A DNA stretch of 9,881 bases, taken from the NCBI GenBank assembly GCA_003219095.1, contig QHPM01000318.1, positions 1 through 9,881 of the forward strand. Direction: 5' to 3'. The first letter of the stretch is position 1, and the number at the start of each line of letters is the position of its first letter. A program made the translations under genes and the position numbers. Below the pieces are notes generated by a model. That model saw only the letters and a list, made by a program, of their open reading frames with translations, did not search any database and was not told the origin of the DNA. Below, piece by piece: positions 1 to 5,858 of the stretch. Origin of the DNA: Verrucomicrobiota bacterium (GTDB lineage: Bacteria > Verrucomicrobiota > Verrucomicrobiia > Chthoniobacterales > UBA10450).

Positions 1-548
1 TAATCTGCAAGCCGATATCGGCGGGCCAGCGACCGGTCAACTGCACCACGGTAGATTCGGTTGAGTGAACTTTTTTCGCCCGGCCAAAATGAAAAATTTC
101 GCCGCACCAGCGTTCCAACCGGGATCAAGTTACCGAAGCGCACATTAGCACAGAGATGCATGTGATGATGGCCGTCGATATGGGTTGGCAACGCGTTATA
201 GAGCCGCGCGAATTCATCCAGTTGTGCCTGACAAGAATAGGCGAACTGCTTACGTAAAAACGGATTGTATAACAGTTGTGCATATTTATTAGCCGTCAGG
301 AACGCAACGACGCTTTCATGATAGTTGCGAAGCGCAGTGGAAGCGGTGTCGGCGGTAAATTGCTGCGAGAAGTTAAGGTGCAATCCGACATCGACATTGT
401 TTTCGCGGGCGAGGCTTGCTGCACGTTCGGAGTCCTCCATAAAAACCATTGCGCTTACGGAAGTGACTCGTCGGTTTAGGTGGCATCGTAAGGCAGCGTC
501 GGTTTCAGCGCGGGAACGCCCCCAGTCATCAGCGTTTACGATAAGCAT
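1..548 (-). CDS. ChbG/YdjC-family carbohydrate deacetylase (3' end cut by the window edge)
   Basis: The frame is open from an ATG at 548-546 to the left edge, giving 182 codons with no stop. The translation starts MLIVNADDWG, the metal-binding opening of the ChbG/YdjC family (usually NADDFG). It continues with GLHLN at residues 55-59 (H57) and THIDGHHHMH at 122-131, the family's H-x-D-x-H-x-H block. By family knowledge these Asp and His residues bind the divalent metal in enzymes such as ChbG, which removes an acetyl group from chitooligosaccharides. Relatives are usually about 250-300 residues, so roughly the last third is missing, through the window edge rather than damage. No signal peptide is seen, so it probably acts in the cytoplasm. 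It follows the mini-dehydrogenase by 35 bp and is probably co-transcribed. No in-frame start lies closer to the Shine-Dalgarno at 563-568. Family is confident; substrate is unknown, though an N-acetylated sugar or lipid-linked glycan is likely. Confidence 0.88.
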   Translation of the reverse strand, partial: MLIVNADDWGRSRAETDAALRCHLNRRVTSVSAMVFMEDSERAASLARENNVDVGLHLNFSQQFTADTASTALRNYHESVVAFLTANKYAQLLYNPFLRKQFAYSCQAQLDEFARLYNALPTHIDGHHHMHLCANVRFGNLIPVGTLVRRNFSFWPGEKSSLNRIYRGAVDRSLARRYRLAD

Positions 549-562
549 TCGATCCGAAGTCG

Positions 563-568
563 CTCCTT
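563..568 (-). promoter_or_regulatory. Shine-Dalgarno AAGGAG for the ChbG/YdjC-like gene
   Basis: On the minus strand AAGGAG lies 14 nt before the ATG at 548. This is a strong core with longer than usual spacing. The intervening codons (GCG ACT TCG GAT CGA) hold no alternative start, and the NADDWG motif begins four codons after the ATG, so the start is well fixed. Confidence 0.55.
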
Positions 569-583
569 ATCAGTGAGCAGCCG

Positions 584-1333
584 TCACACTAGCCGATCCA
601 TCGCCCGCCATCCCTCCTGGCTGGAATTCGTTTCCTTGAGCATGTTCGATTGGACGACGGCTTGCAAAAGGCCCGACGGAAATCGTTGTAAAAGAATATC
701 AATATTAGGCATGACGCAATGACCGCCGATCACCCCTGGAGAGTACTTCACCGGGGGGAAGAATTTAATCTCCTCATAAAAGGAAACTACTTCATCGTAT
801 TCCGCTCCAAGCTCTCTACAATAGCGCTCGACTTCCTGGGCCCATGCAATCAATACGCCGAAATAAGTAGTTTCGGTTAGTTTGGCGATTTCTGTCGTTT
901 CGGGAGAGCCTAGTACTTTGCTCTTGATTCCTACGCTTTCGAAATGTTGTGCGGCGCGCGCCCCTGATTCCGGATCGACCGCTCCGATGAATTTCGTATA
1001 ATGTAGCATTTCTTCTCGCATACGAGCGTGCTTACCGCGGACAGGACTGTTTACCACGGCCATGTCTGATTCGCCCGCAATGCGGCGACTTGTCCCTGGC
1101 GCCACTGTACTGTTTATGATGGTAAGAGCAGGCTGATATCGTCCAATATATTCTACCACCTGATCCGCGAACTTTTGCTCCCGAAAAGGGAAACAAACGT
1201 GCATGACGTCGCAGCGCTTAAGAGGCGCGGCCAAATCAATATCGACTCCAAAAACTTCATGCTGCGTCTTAATGATTTCAAACAACGGTTTTCCTACTTC
1301 GCCAAGACCAACGATGACTACTGTTTGGCTCAC
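584..1333 (-). CDS. Short nucleotide-sugar dehydrogenase-like protein (NAD-binding and central domains only)
   Basis: A 249-residue protein with GTG start and TGA stop. Residues 5-31 form a Rossmann start (VIVGLGEVG, then VFGVD). STVAPGTS at 75-82 and an 'ETTEIAKLTETTYFG' helix at 145-159 match the NAD and central domains of UDP-glucose/GDP-mannose dehydrogenases, and GVIGGHC at 200-206 matches their catalytic-cysteine block. The family is usually 400-450 residues; here the C-terminal UDP-sugar domain is absent. Compared with Streptococcus pyogenes UDP-glucose dehydrogenase, Lys204 (K151) and Cys260 (C206) are kept. Asn208 appears as T155, Asp264 as N210, and the SPE glutamate as V in NSPVRGKH. 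The reading frame is clean, so this looks like a real short family rather than a broken gene. It lies 32 bp after the aminotransferase with no clear Shine-Dalgarno. It could be a dehydrogenase with a partner subunit, a different NAD-dependent sugar enzyme, or a regulatory paralog; function is not known. Confidence 0.82.
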   Translation of the reverse strand: MSQTVVIVGLGEVGKPLFEIIKTQHEVFGVDIDLAAPLKRCDVMHVCFPFREQKFADQVVEYIGRYQPALTIINSTVAPGTSRRIAGESDMAVVNSPVRGKHARMREEMLHYTKFIGAVDPESGARAAQHFESVGIKSKVLGSPETTEIAKLTETTYFGVLIAWAQEVERYCRELGAEYDEVVSFYEEIKFFPPVKYSPGVIGGHCVMPNIDILLQRFPSGLLQAVVQSNMLKETNSSQEGWRAMDRLV

Positions 1334-1345
1334 TTGCGCCAGTTT

Positions 1346-1364
1346 CTGATCACTTCAAGATCAG
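1346..1364 (-). repeat. Small inverted repeat between the aminotransferase and mini-dehydrogenase genes
   Basis: CTGATC (1346-1351) and GATCAG (1359-1364) form a perfect 6-bp stem with a 7-nt loop, filling most of the 32-bp gap. It ends 12 nt before the GTG at 1333. No T-run follows on the minus strand, so it is not an intrinsic terminator. It could shape translation of the next gene, which has no evident Shine-Dalgarno, or be chance. Confidence 0.35.
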
Positions 1365-1365
1365 T

Positions 1366-2508
1366 CTAAACTTTAGCGAGCTTTGGCATCTTGGATCTAA
1401 CCGCGGATCCATCCCCAAGAGCGTGTCTGGTTTGGTCAGCCACGTATTCAATCATCTCGTCAGTCATTTCCGGAAAGATCGGAAGGGAAATGATTCGAGA
1501 TTGATTGCGGTAGGCGGCTGGAAAATCCGTCGGCTTATGCCCGAGGTAAGCGTAGGCCGGATAAAACGGCAGAGCTTTCGGATAGTTCAGGGAGGTTGTT
1601 ATTTCAGAATCCGCCAGCGTCTTTTTCAGCGAGTCGCGCTTATCCGTAGCGACAACATAAAGATGATAAACATGATTTCTGTCATCCCCGACTTTGGGCG
1701 TAGCGAGGTTCTCGATGCCATTTAGCAACTCATTGTAACGCGCAGCCACTCGGCGACGTGCCGTCGTCCATGCCGGCAAGTGGGGCAGTTTGACGTTTAA
1801 GATCGCCGCTTGCAGTCCATCCATCCGGCTATTGATGCCTTCCATGACGTGTTCCCCTTTCCCGCCATGCCGCGCGAAGGTAGCGGTCCAATCGGCCAGG
1901 GTATCGTCATTCGTTACGATGCAACCGGCGTCACCGTAAGCTCCCAGATTTTTTCCCGGATAAAATGAGAAAGTAGCAGCGTTACCAAAAGTTCCCACAA
2001 ACCTCCCCTTGTATGTCGCCAAGTGTGCCTGGGCGCAGTCCTCGATCACCCAAAGATTATATTTCTTTGCGATCGCCATGATCCCGTCCATATCGGCCGC
2101 TTGGCCGCTAGGATCAACTGGAATAATTCCGACAGTCGCTTTACTAATCTTAGCTTCGATCAAACACGGGTCGATATTGAAGGTACCTTCCTGGGTATCG
2201 CAAAAAACAACACGACCTCCTGCTTGCGTGATCGTCTCCGAAGTTGCGATCCACGAGTGCGCCGTGGTAATCACTTCGTCACCGGGTCGTAACCCCAGTC
2301 CCCGCATCGCAATGTAAAGAGCGTCCGTCCCGTTGGCGCAGGAAATAGAGTGCTTTACTTTAAGCGCCCCAGCCCAGGCTTGTTCGAAAGCATCGACGTG
2401 TTTGCCTCGAATGAAAGCCGACTGCGCGATGACCTCGGCAATAGCGGAGTCGATTTCCGCTTTAATGCCCAGGTACTGAGCGTATAGATCAACAAACGGG
2501 ACTTTCAT
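1366..2508 (-). CDS. DegT/DnrJ/EryC1/StrS-family PLP sugar aminotransferase (WbpE-like)
   Basis: A 380-residue protein, the usual length for this fold-type I family. It transfers an amino group, normally from glutamate, to a keto-sugar nucleotide in the cytoplasm. Visible features are the opening VPFVDL, NGTDAL at 59-64 (phosphate-binding loop), WVIEDCAQ at 153-160 with D157 expected to contact the PLP ring nitrogen, and SFYPGKNLGAYGDAG at 181-195, where K186 is the predicted PLP-bound lysine. One oddity is PVDPSGQAADM at 130-140, where most relatives have PVHLYGQPADM. The last 20 or so residues are basic and variable. The ATG overlaps the acyltransferase stop as ATGA. Placed after a Gfo/Idh oxidoreductase and a beta-helix acetyltransferase, it most likely aminates the C3 keto group of a UDP-sugar, like WbpE. 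Family is very sure; substrate is inferred from neighbours. Confidence 0.93.
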   Translation of the reverse strand: MKVPFVDLYAQYLGIKAEIDSAIAEVIAQSAFIRGKHVDAFEQAWAGALKVKHSISCANGTDALYIAMRGLGLRPGDEVITTAHSWIATSETITQAGGRVVFCDTQEGTFNIDPCLIEAKISKATVGIIPVDPSGQAADMDGIMAIAKKYNLWVIEDCAQAHLATYKGRFVGTFGNAATFSFYPGKNLGAYGDAGCIVTNDDTLADWTATFARHGGKGEHVMEGINSRMDGLQAAILNVKLPHLPAWTTARRRVAARYNELLNGIENLATPKVGDDRNHVYHLYVVATDKRDSLKKTLADSEITTSLNYPKALPFYPAYAYLGHKPTDFPAAYRNQSRIISLPIFPEMTDEMIEYVADQTRHALGDGSAVRSKMPKLAKV

Positions 2509-2981
2509 GAATGTTCGGTTATCGGTCGAAGGAAGCGGGCTGGATTTCCCGCGTAGATTCCGGGCTCGTTAATTGACCTGGTTACAACCGAACCCGCGCC
2601 TACCACAACTCGATCGCAAATTGTTATCGGCATAATAGTCGCGTTCGTCCCAATGCTAACGTGGTTTCCAATTCGGGTGTGACGCCAAAGATCGCGGTTC
2701 CCACGGGCCGGACCTCCGACTGCAAATGGGTCGTTGATGAATTTTGCACCATGCGAAATAAAACAATCATCGCCGATAGTAACGAGTTCGCAGATGAAAG
2801 CATGAGACTGAATTTTGCAGCGCTTACCAATGATTACCCCCCGCTGAATCTCAACGAACGGCCCAACAAAAGTGGCATCGCCGATGGCGCAGTCGTAAAT
2901 ATTAACGGGTTCGACAACGGTGACGTTCGCGCCAAATTGAACGTTTCGAATCCCAGCCGACCGCAAGGTAGGACCAGTCAT
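2505..2981 (-). CDS. Left-handed beta-helix (hexapeptide) acyltransferase, WbpD/WlbB-like
   Basis: A 158-residue protein starting at the ATG at 2981, which overlaps the oxidoreductase TGA as ATGA. The open frame extends upstream to 3095, but those 38 codons lie inside the oxidoreductase and encode basic, non-family sequence, so the inner start is preferred. Hexapeptide turns run through residues 15-90 (NVQFGANVTVV, AIGDATFVGPFVEI, VIIGKRCKI, VTIGDDCFI) and resume in TRIGNHVSIGTNATI and VVVGAGSVVTRSI. The protein ends with GIYAGNPARFLR, the usual close of acetyl-CoA-dependent sugar acyltransferases. A loop containing FINDPFAVGG sits where WbpD-type enzymes have FTN-x-x-P, near the acceptor site. 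These enzymes work as trimers in the cytoplasm. The likely job is N-acetylation of the amine made by the following aminotransferase. The acyl donor could be something other than acetyl-CoA. Confidence 0.9.
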   Translation of the reverse strand: MTGPTLRSAGIRNVQFGANVTVVEPVNIYDCAIGDATFVGPFVEIQRGVIIGKRCKIQSHAFICELVTIGDDCFISHGAKFINDPFAVGGPARGNRDLWRHTRIGNHVSIGTNATIMPITICDRVVVGAGSVVTRSINEPGIYAGNPARFLRPITEHS

Positions 2982-4015
2982 CCTGCGGTAACGAGCTCTC
3001 CATTCACGTCGGCAGGACGCGCGCGTTCCAACACGGAAACGACATTGCGGGCGTGACGAAGCCCGGTCAGCGGCGTTTGCGCTGTCCGGATGCATTCGAC
3101 GAAATGTTCGGCTTCAACGCGCAGCGGCTCGGTGAATTTAATTTCGGGTAAAACGATGTCGCCGCTACGATAATTGAATTGCGCGCGTTGCGGATTATCG
3201 AAGTCCATATTCTCGCCCAAAACCGCTTTGCGATCGATTCCTTTGTCGTAGATCGCGATTTTATTGTCCGCGACATCATCATAGACGACCATCTTGCGTG
3301 AGCCCACGACGATCATCTTCCGCACCTTTTGTGGATCGAGCCAGCTCACGTGAACATTGGCAATGATCTTGCCGGGATATTCCAGGTTCAAAAAGACGAC
3401 GTCATCAATCCCATCCTGCATATAGGCCATTCCCTGACGCCGCACCGCAACAGGTTCGACATCATCGAGCCAGTATTGAATGATGCTAATGTCGTGCGGG
3501 GCGAAGTTCCATAAGGCATCGATGTCGTCGCGGATGCGGCCGAGATTGAGGCGCTGACTATAGATATAACGGACTTCTCCCAATTCTCCTGCGCTAAGCA
3601 ACTGTTTCACATAACGCACTGCCGAGTTATAGACAAAGGTATGTCCAGCCATGACAACGAGACGCTTGGCGTGCGCATGCTTCGCTAGCTCGTCTACTTC
3701 GGATACTTTGGTTGCAAGCGGCTTCTCGACGAAGACATGCTTTCCGGCGCAAAGTGCATTACTGGCCAAAGCGAAATGGGTACCAGCTGGAGTGGCGATA
3801 ATAATTGCATCAACTTCCGGGTCGTTAAGGACGGTATCGGCGGAATCCACTGCCGTAGTGCGGGGAAAGTTCTTTTCAACGAAGCCGCGACGTTCCGGAC
3901 TGGAGTCGACCACGTATTTTACCAAACAATTCGGTAGCGCGGAAAAGTTTCGGAGCAAGTTTGGGCCCCAATATCCACACCCGATCTGCGCAAATATTAA
4001 AGGTCTGGATTCCAT
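2978..4015 (-). CDS. Gfo/Idh/MocA-family oxidoreductase (WbpB-like sugar-nucleotide dehydrogenase)
   Basis: A 345-residue protein, normal for the family. The NAD(P)-binding motif GCGYWG is at residues 12-17 from the ATG at 4015. The family signature VFVEKPLA is at 94-101 with K98 as the usual active-site lysine. ALWNFAPHDISI at 167-178 carries the catalytic histidine region (H174) and strongly recalls WbpB/WlbA-type enzymes, which oxidise C3 of UDP-N-acetylglucosaminuronic acid. An in-frame GTG at 4036 would add seven residues. The ATG is preferred because it puts the Rossmann motif at the usual distance, but neither start has a clear Shine-Dalgarno. It follows the deacetylase gene after 43 bp (22 bp from the GTG), and its stop overlaps the acyltransferase start, so translational coupling is likely. 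The 3-keto product would go to the aminotransferase at 1366-2508. The C3 assignment rests on gene context and motif similarity. Confidence 0.9.
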   Translation of the reverse strand: MESRPLIFAQIGCGYWGPNLLRNFSALPNCLVKYVVDSSPERRGFVEKNFPRTTAVDSADTVLNDPEVDAIIIATPAGTHFALASNALCAGKHVFVEKPLATKVSEVDELAKHAHAKRLVVMAGHTFVYNSAVRYVKQLLSAGELGEVRYIYSQRLNLGRIRDDIDALWNFAPHDISIIQYWLDDVEPVAVRRQGMAYMQDGIDDVVFLNLEYPGKIIANVHVSWLDPQKVRKMIVVGSRKMVVYDDVADNKIAIYDKGIDRKAVLGENMDFDNPQRAQFNYRSGDIVLPEIKFTEPLRVEAEHFVECIRTAQTPLTGLRHARNVVSVLERARPADVNGELVTAG

Positions 4016-4058
4016 GCCTAACGAGGATGAAGCCACTTTTCGTTAACGTGCCACGTAA

Positions 4059-5708
4059 TCAGATTGCTCGTGCAACTTCCTTTGCATCGTCGAGAAGGAC
4101 TTCGGAAAAAGAGGGATCAATGGGGTGATCTTTCGCCGCGCATGACTGCGAGCGTCGTTCTCCGTGATAGGAACGAATTCGTAATCCCGGGAGGCCGGCA
4201 TCGCTCCTAGTTGAAGTTGGCACCGGCTCGCTCACACTGATAGGGAACATCACCTCCCGCCGACGCCGAAACCACTGCGCCGCTTCGGCAGCGGTACAGA
4301 ACCATGCCCCGGCCCATTCGAGCTTCTCGACCAAGTCGACGTAAAAATCGTCCCACAATCGTTCTGGAGCAATACTTCGGTCATGCCAATTAACGGTGAG
4401 CAGGCCTCCAAACTGTCTCATATCGCCTACCATATCGTTTAATCGCATCATGGCTTGTTTCGGAGACAAATTCAGATGGGCCGGGTAGAAGAGGGCCGTA
4501 TCCATGATGTGTAACGGCAGTTCGAGCAAGCGCTTTGTTCCAAACGGACGGAAGGCCTGCGTCGTGCCGGCACGATAACCAATGGTTTCGTTGTACCCCA
4601 CCGTGCTATCGTACGAAAAGCCCGCCTCGTCGAGTTTTCCCGCAGATTCGGAATCGAAAAAGAGCCAATGCATTCGTACTCCAACCTCCGGGGTATGGGT
4701 AAGCGCTTGGATTTGCTCCCTTTCTTTTCTCGCTTCCGTTGTGTCACGCCACGCGTCGATTCCGTGAACACCAATTTCTCCGCCATGTGCGAGAATCTCG
4801 CTCACACTTGTTTGTAGCTGCGAAAGATCGTAGCGAACGGCGCGCCGCGCTAATCGCGCGCCGCTTGATGTCGTTCCCGCTTCGCCTTTCTTGGTAATTA
4901 TGAAAAAGGTAGAAGCGCGATCCAGTTTCAGGTAACGTTCGAGTTTGCTCCAAAAATCGGGCAGTATCCGGAGGTAGATCAGGGGGAGCGACAGAATCGC
5001 TAACCAATTACGACCAACCTGACGTAGCGACTTCTTCCCCCGGAGAAGGTCGAATATCGATCCGATGCTTGCTCGATAAAGAAATCCGAACATGGTGTGA
5101 TCGCATTTGTGATTGCCGATGGCGAAATGGTCCACGTCATGGGTCAAACATACAATGAAGTTATAGCCCGCCGGGACGGGAGGCACCTCTTCGAACGGTA
5201 TTTGATGCTCAACAAGGATGTCGCGCAGAATCGCAATGTGGATTTCGATAACCGGGACTTGTGCGAACCGAGCGGGCTGGCCATTGAAAAGTAGATGCCG
5301 CACTTCCGCAAAAAGATCATAACCAATTCGAATAAAGGATTGCTCCCCGACTTTGATTTCCGTGGCAAGGGAATACTTCGTTTTTCCGGCGATCGCATGG
5401 TGTCGCTTGCCGTTGCCAATGATTGAGGCAAGACCCGCATACACCGGCAGGCGCCATCCACGATAAGAAGGTACCTCGCTCGAATGATCCTGCTGCAGCA
5501 CTTGTAATTGATGTTGTTGATCGAAAGCAAGCTCGTTCGACGCATACACCAAAACGAGGCTTGTTCGAATATCGGACGGGATAATGCCACAGCAAATAAC
5601 GGCATCGTATTCTTCGCCACTGCGGTAAAACTCCCATGCGGTCTTAAACAATTCGAAGAACTCGCTGGCGGCAGCCCGATGCTCGGGATTCGTCGCAATG
5701 GCGATCAT
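4059..5708 (-). CDS. CE4-type polysaccharide deacetylase with long N-terminal domain
   Basis: A 549-residue protein. The first 175 or so residues carry no catalytic motif I recognise and probably form a separate domain. The deacetylase part starts at CLTHDVDHF (187-195), which stands for CE4 motif 1 (TFDDG; D191 and D193). EIGVHG (311-316, H315) matches motif 2, VRMHWL (344-349) matches motif 3, and TVNWHDRS (438-445, H442) sits where the last conserved histidine is expected. YDSTVGYNETIGYRAGT (366-382) is a block I associate with large CE4-like proteins of polysaccharide loci. A hydrophobic stretch around 235-250 may touch the membrane; no signal peptide is seen. A polar tail follows residue 485. 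The ATG is fixed by AGGGAA 5 nt upstream and an in-frame TAG four codons before it. It probably deacetylates an amino sugar in the glycan or a lipid-linked intermediate; activity is inferred, not shown. Confidence 0.87.
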   Translation of the reverse strand: MIAIATNPEHRAAASEFFELFKTAWEFYRSGEEYDAVICCGIIPSDIRTSLVLVYASNELAFDQQHQLQVLQQDHSSEVPSYRGWRLPVYAGLASIIGNGKRHHAIAGKTKYSLATEIKVGEQSFIRIGYDLFAEVRHLLFNGQPARFAQVPVIEIHIAILRDILVEHQIPFEEVPPVPAGYNFIVCLTHDVDHFAIGNHKCDHTMFGFLYRASIGSIFDLLRGKKSLRQVGRNWLAILSLPLIYLRILPDFWSKLERYLKLDRASTFFIITKKGEAGTTSSGARLARRAVRYDLSQLQTSVSEILAHGGEIGVHGIDAWRDTTEARKEREQIQALTHTPEVGVRMHWLFFDSESAGKLDEAGFSYDSTVGYNETIGYRAGTTQAFRPFGTKRLLELPLHIMDTALFYPAHLNLSPKQAMMRLNDMVGDMRQFGGLLTVNWHDRSIAPERLWDDFYVDLVEKLEWAGAWFCTAAEAAQWFRRRREVMFPISVSEPVPTSTRSDAGLPGLRIRSYHGERRSQSCAAKDHPIDPSFSEVLLDDAKEVARAI

Positions 5709-5713
5709 GTTCG

Positions 5714-5719
5714 TTCCCT
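5714..5719 (-). promoter_or_regulatory. Shine-Dalgarno AGGGAA for the 5708-4059 deacetylase gene
   Basis: AGGGAA on the minus strand ends 5 nt before the ATG at 5708. It sits in the 20-nt single-stranded interval between the 3' arm of the inverted repeat (5729-5737) and the start codon, so folding upstream could affect ribosome access. Confidence 0.55.
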
Positions 5720-5728
5720 AATGACGGT

Positions 5729-5811
5729 GCTTCGCTCATCGCTAGGGTGGTCCAGCACCGCCTGGACCGTAGCCAGACTAGTTTGGACTTCTTCCAAGCC
5801 GAGAGCGAAGC
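5729..5811 (-). repeat. Nested inverted repeats in the intergenic gap, possible structured leader RNA
   Basis: The 150-bp gap between the fusion gene and the next deacetylase holds three nested symmetries. Outer arms GCTTCGCTC (5729-5737) and GAGCGAAGC (5803-5811) are perfect 9-bp complements. Inside them, GGTCCAG (5749-5755) and CTGGACC (5762-5768) make a 7-bp hairpin with a 6-nt loop. Next to it, CCAGACTAGTTTGG (5773-5786) is a 14-bp palindrome with one mismatched pair. Together they could fold as a branched RNA ending 20 nt before the ATG at 5708. No T-run follows, so it is not a plain terminator. It could be a translation-controlling leader, a processing site, an operator or a mobile palindromic repeat. 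Confidence 0.45.
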
Positions 5812-5858
5812 CGTTCCGATTCGAGCTGATAAATTCCAAGTCTATTGCGAGCCGCGAC

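Noticed and set aside
584..1333. The short dehydrogenase-like gene as a frameshifted pseudogene of a full-length enzyme
   Set aside because: The frame is clean, active-site changes are specific rather than scattered, and no C-terminal dehydrogenase domain is encoded downstream, where the ChbG-like gene starts 35 bp later.
2982..3095. Upstream extension of the acyltransferase frame to an earlier ATG
   Set aside because: The extra 38 residues are Arg/Ser-rich, lie wholly inside the oxidoreductase gene and do not look like the family. The ATGA overlap at 2978-2981 is the natural start.
5749..5768. GC-rich 7-bp hairpin as an intrinsic terminator after the fusion gene
   Set aside because: No T-run follows on the minus strand (the next bases are ACCCTAGCG), so it lacks the second half of an intrinsic terminator.
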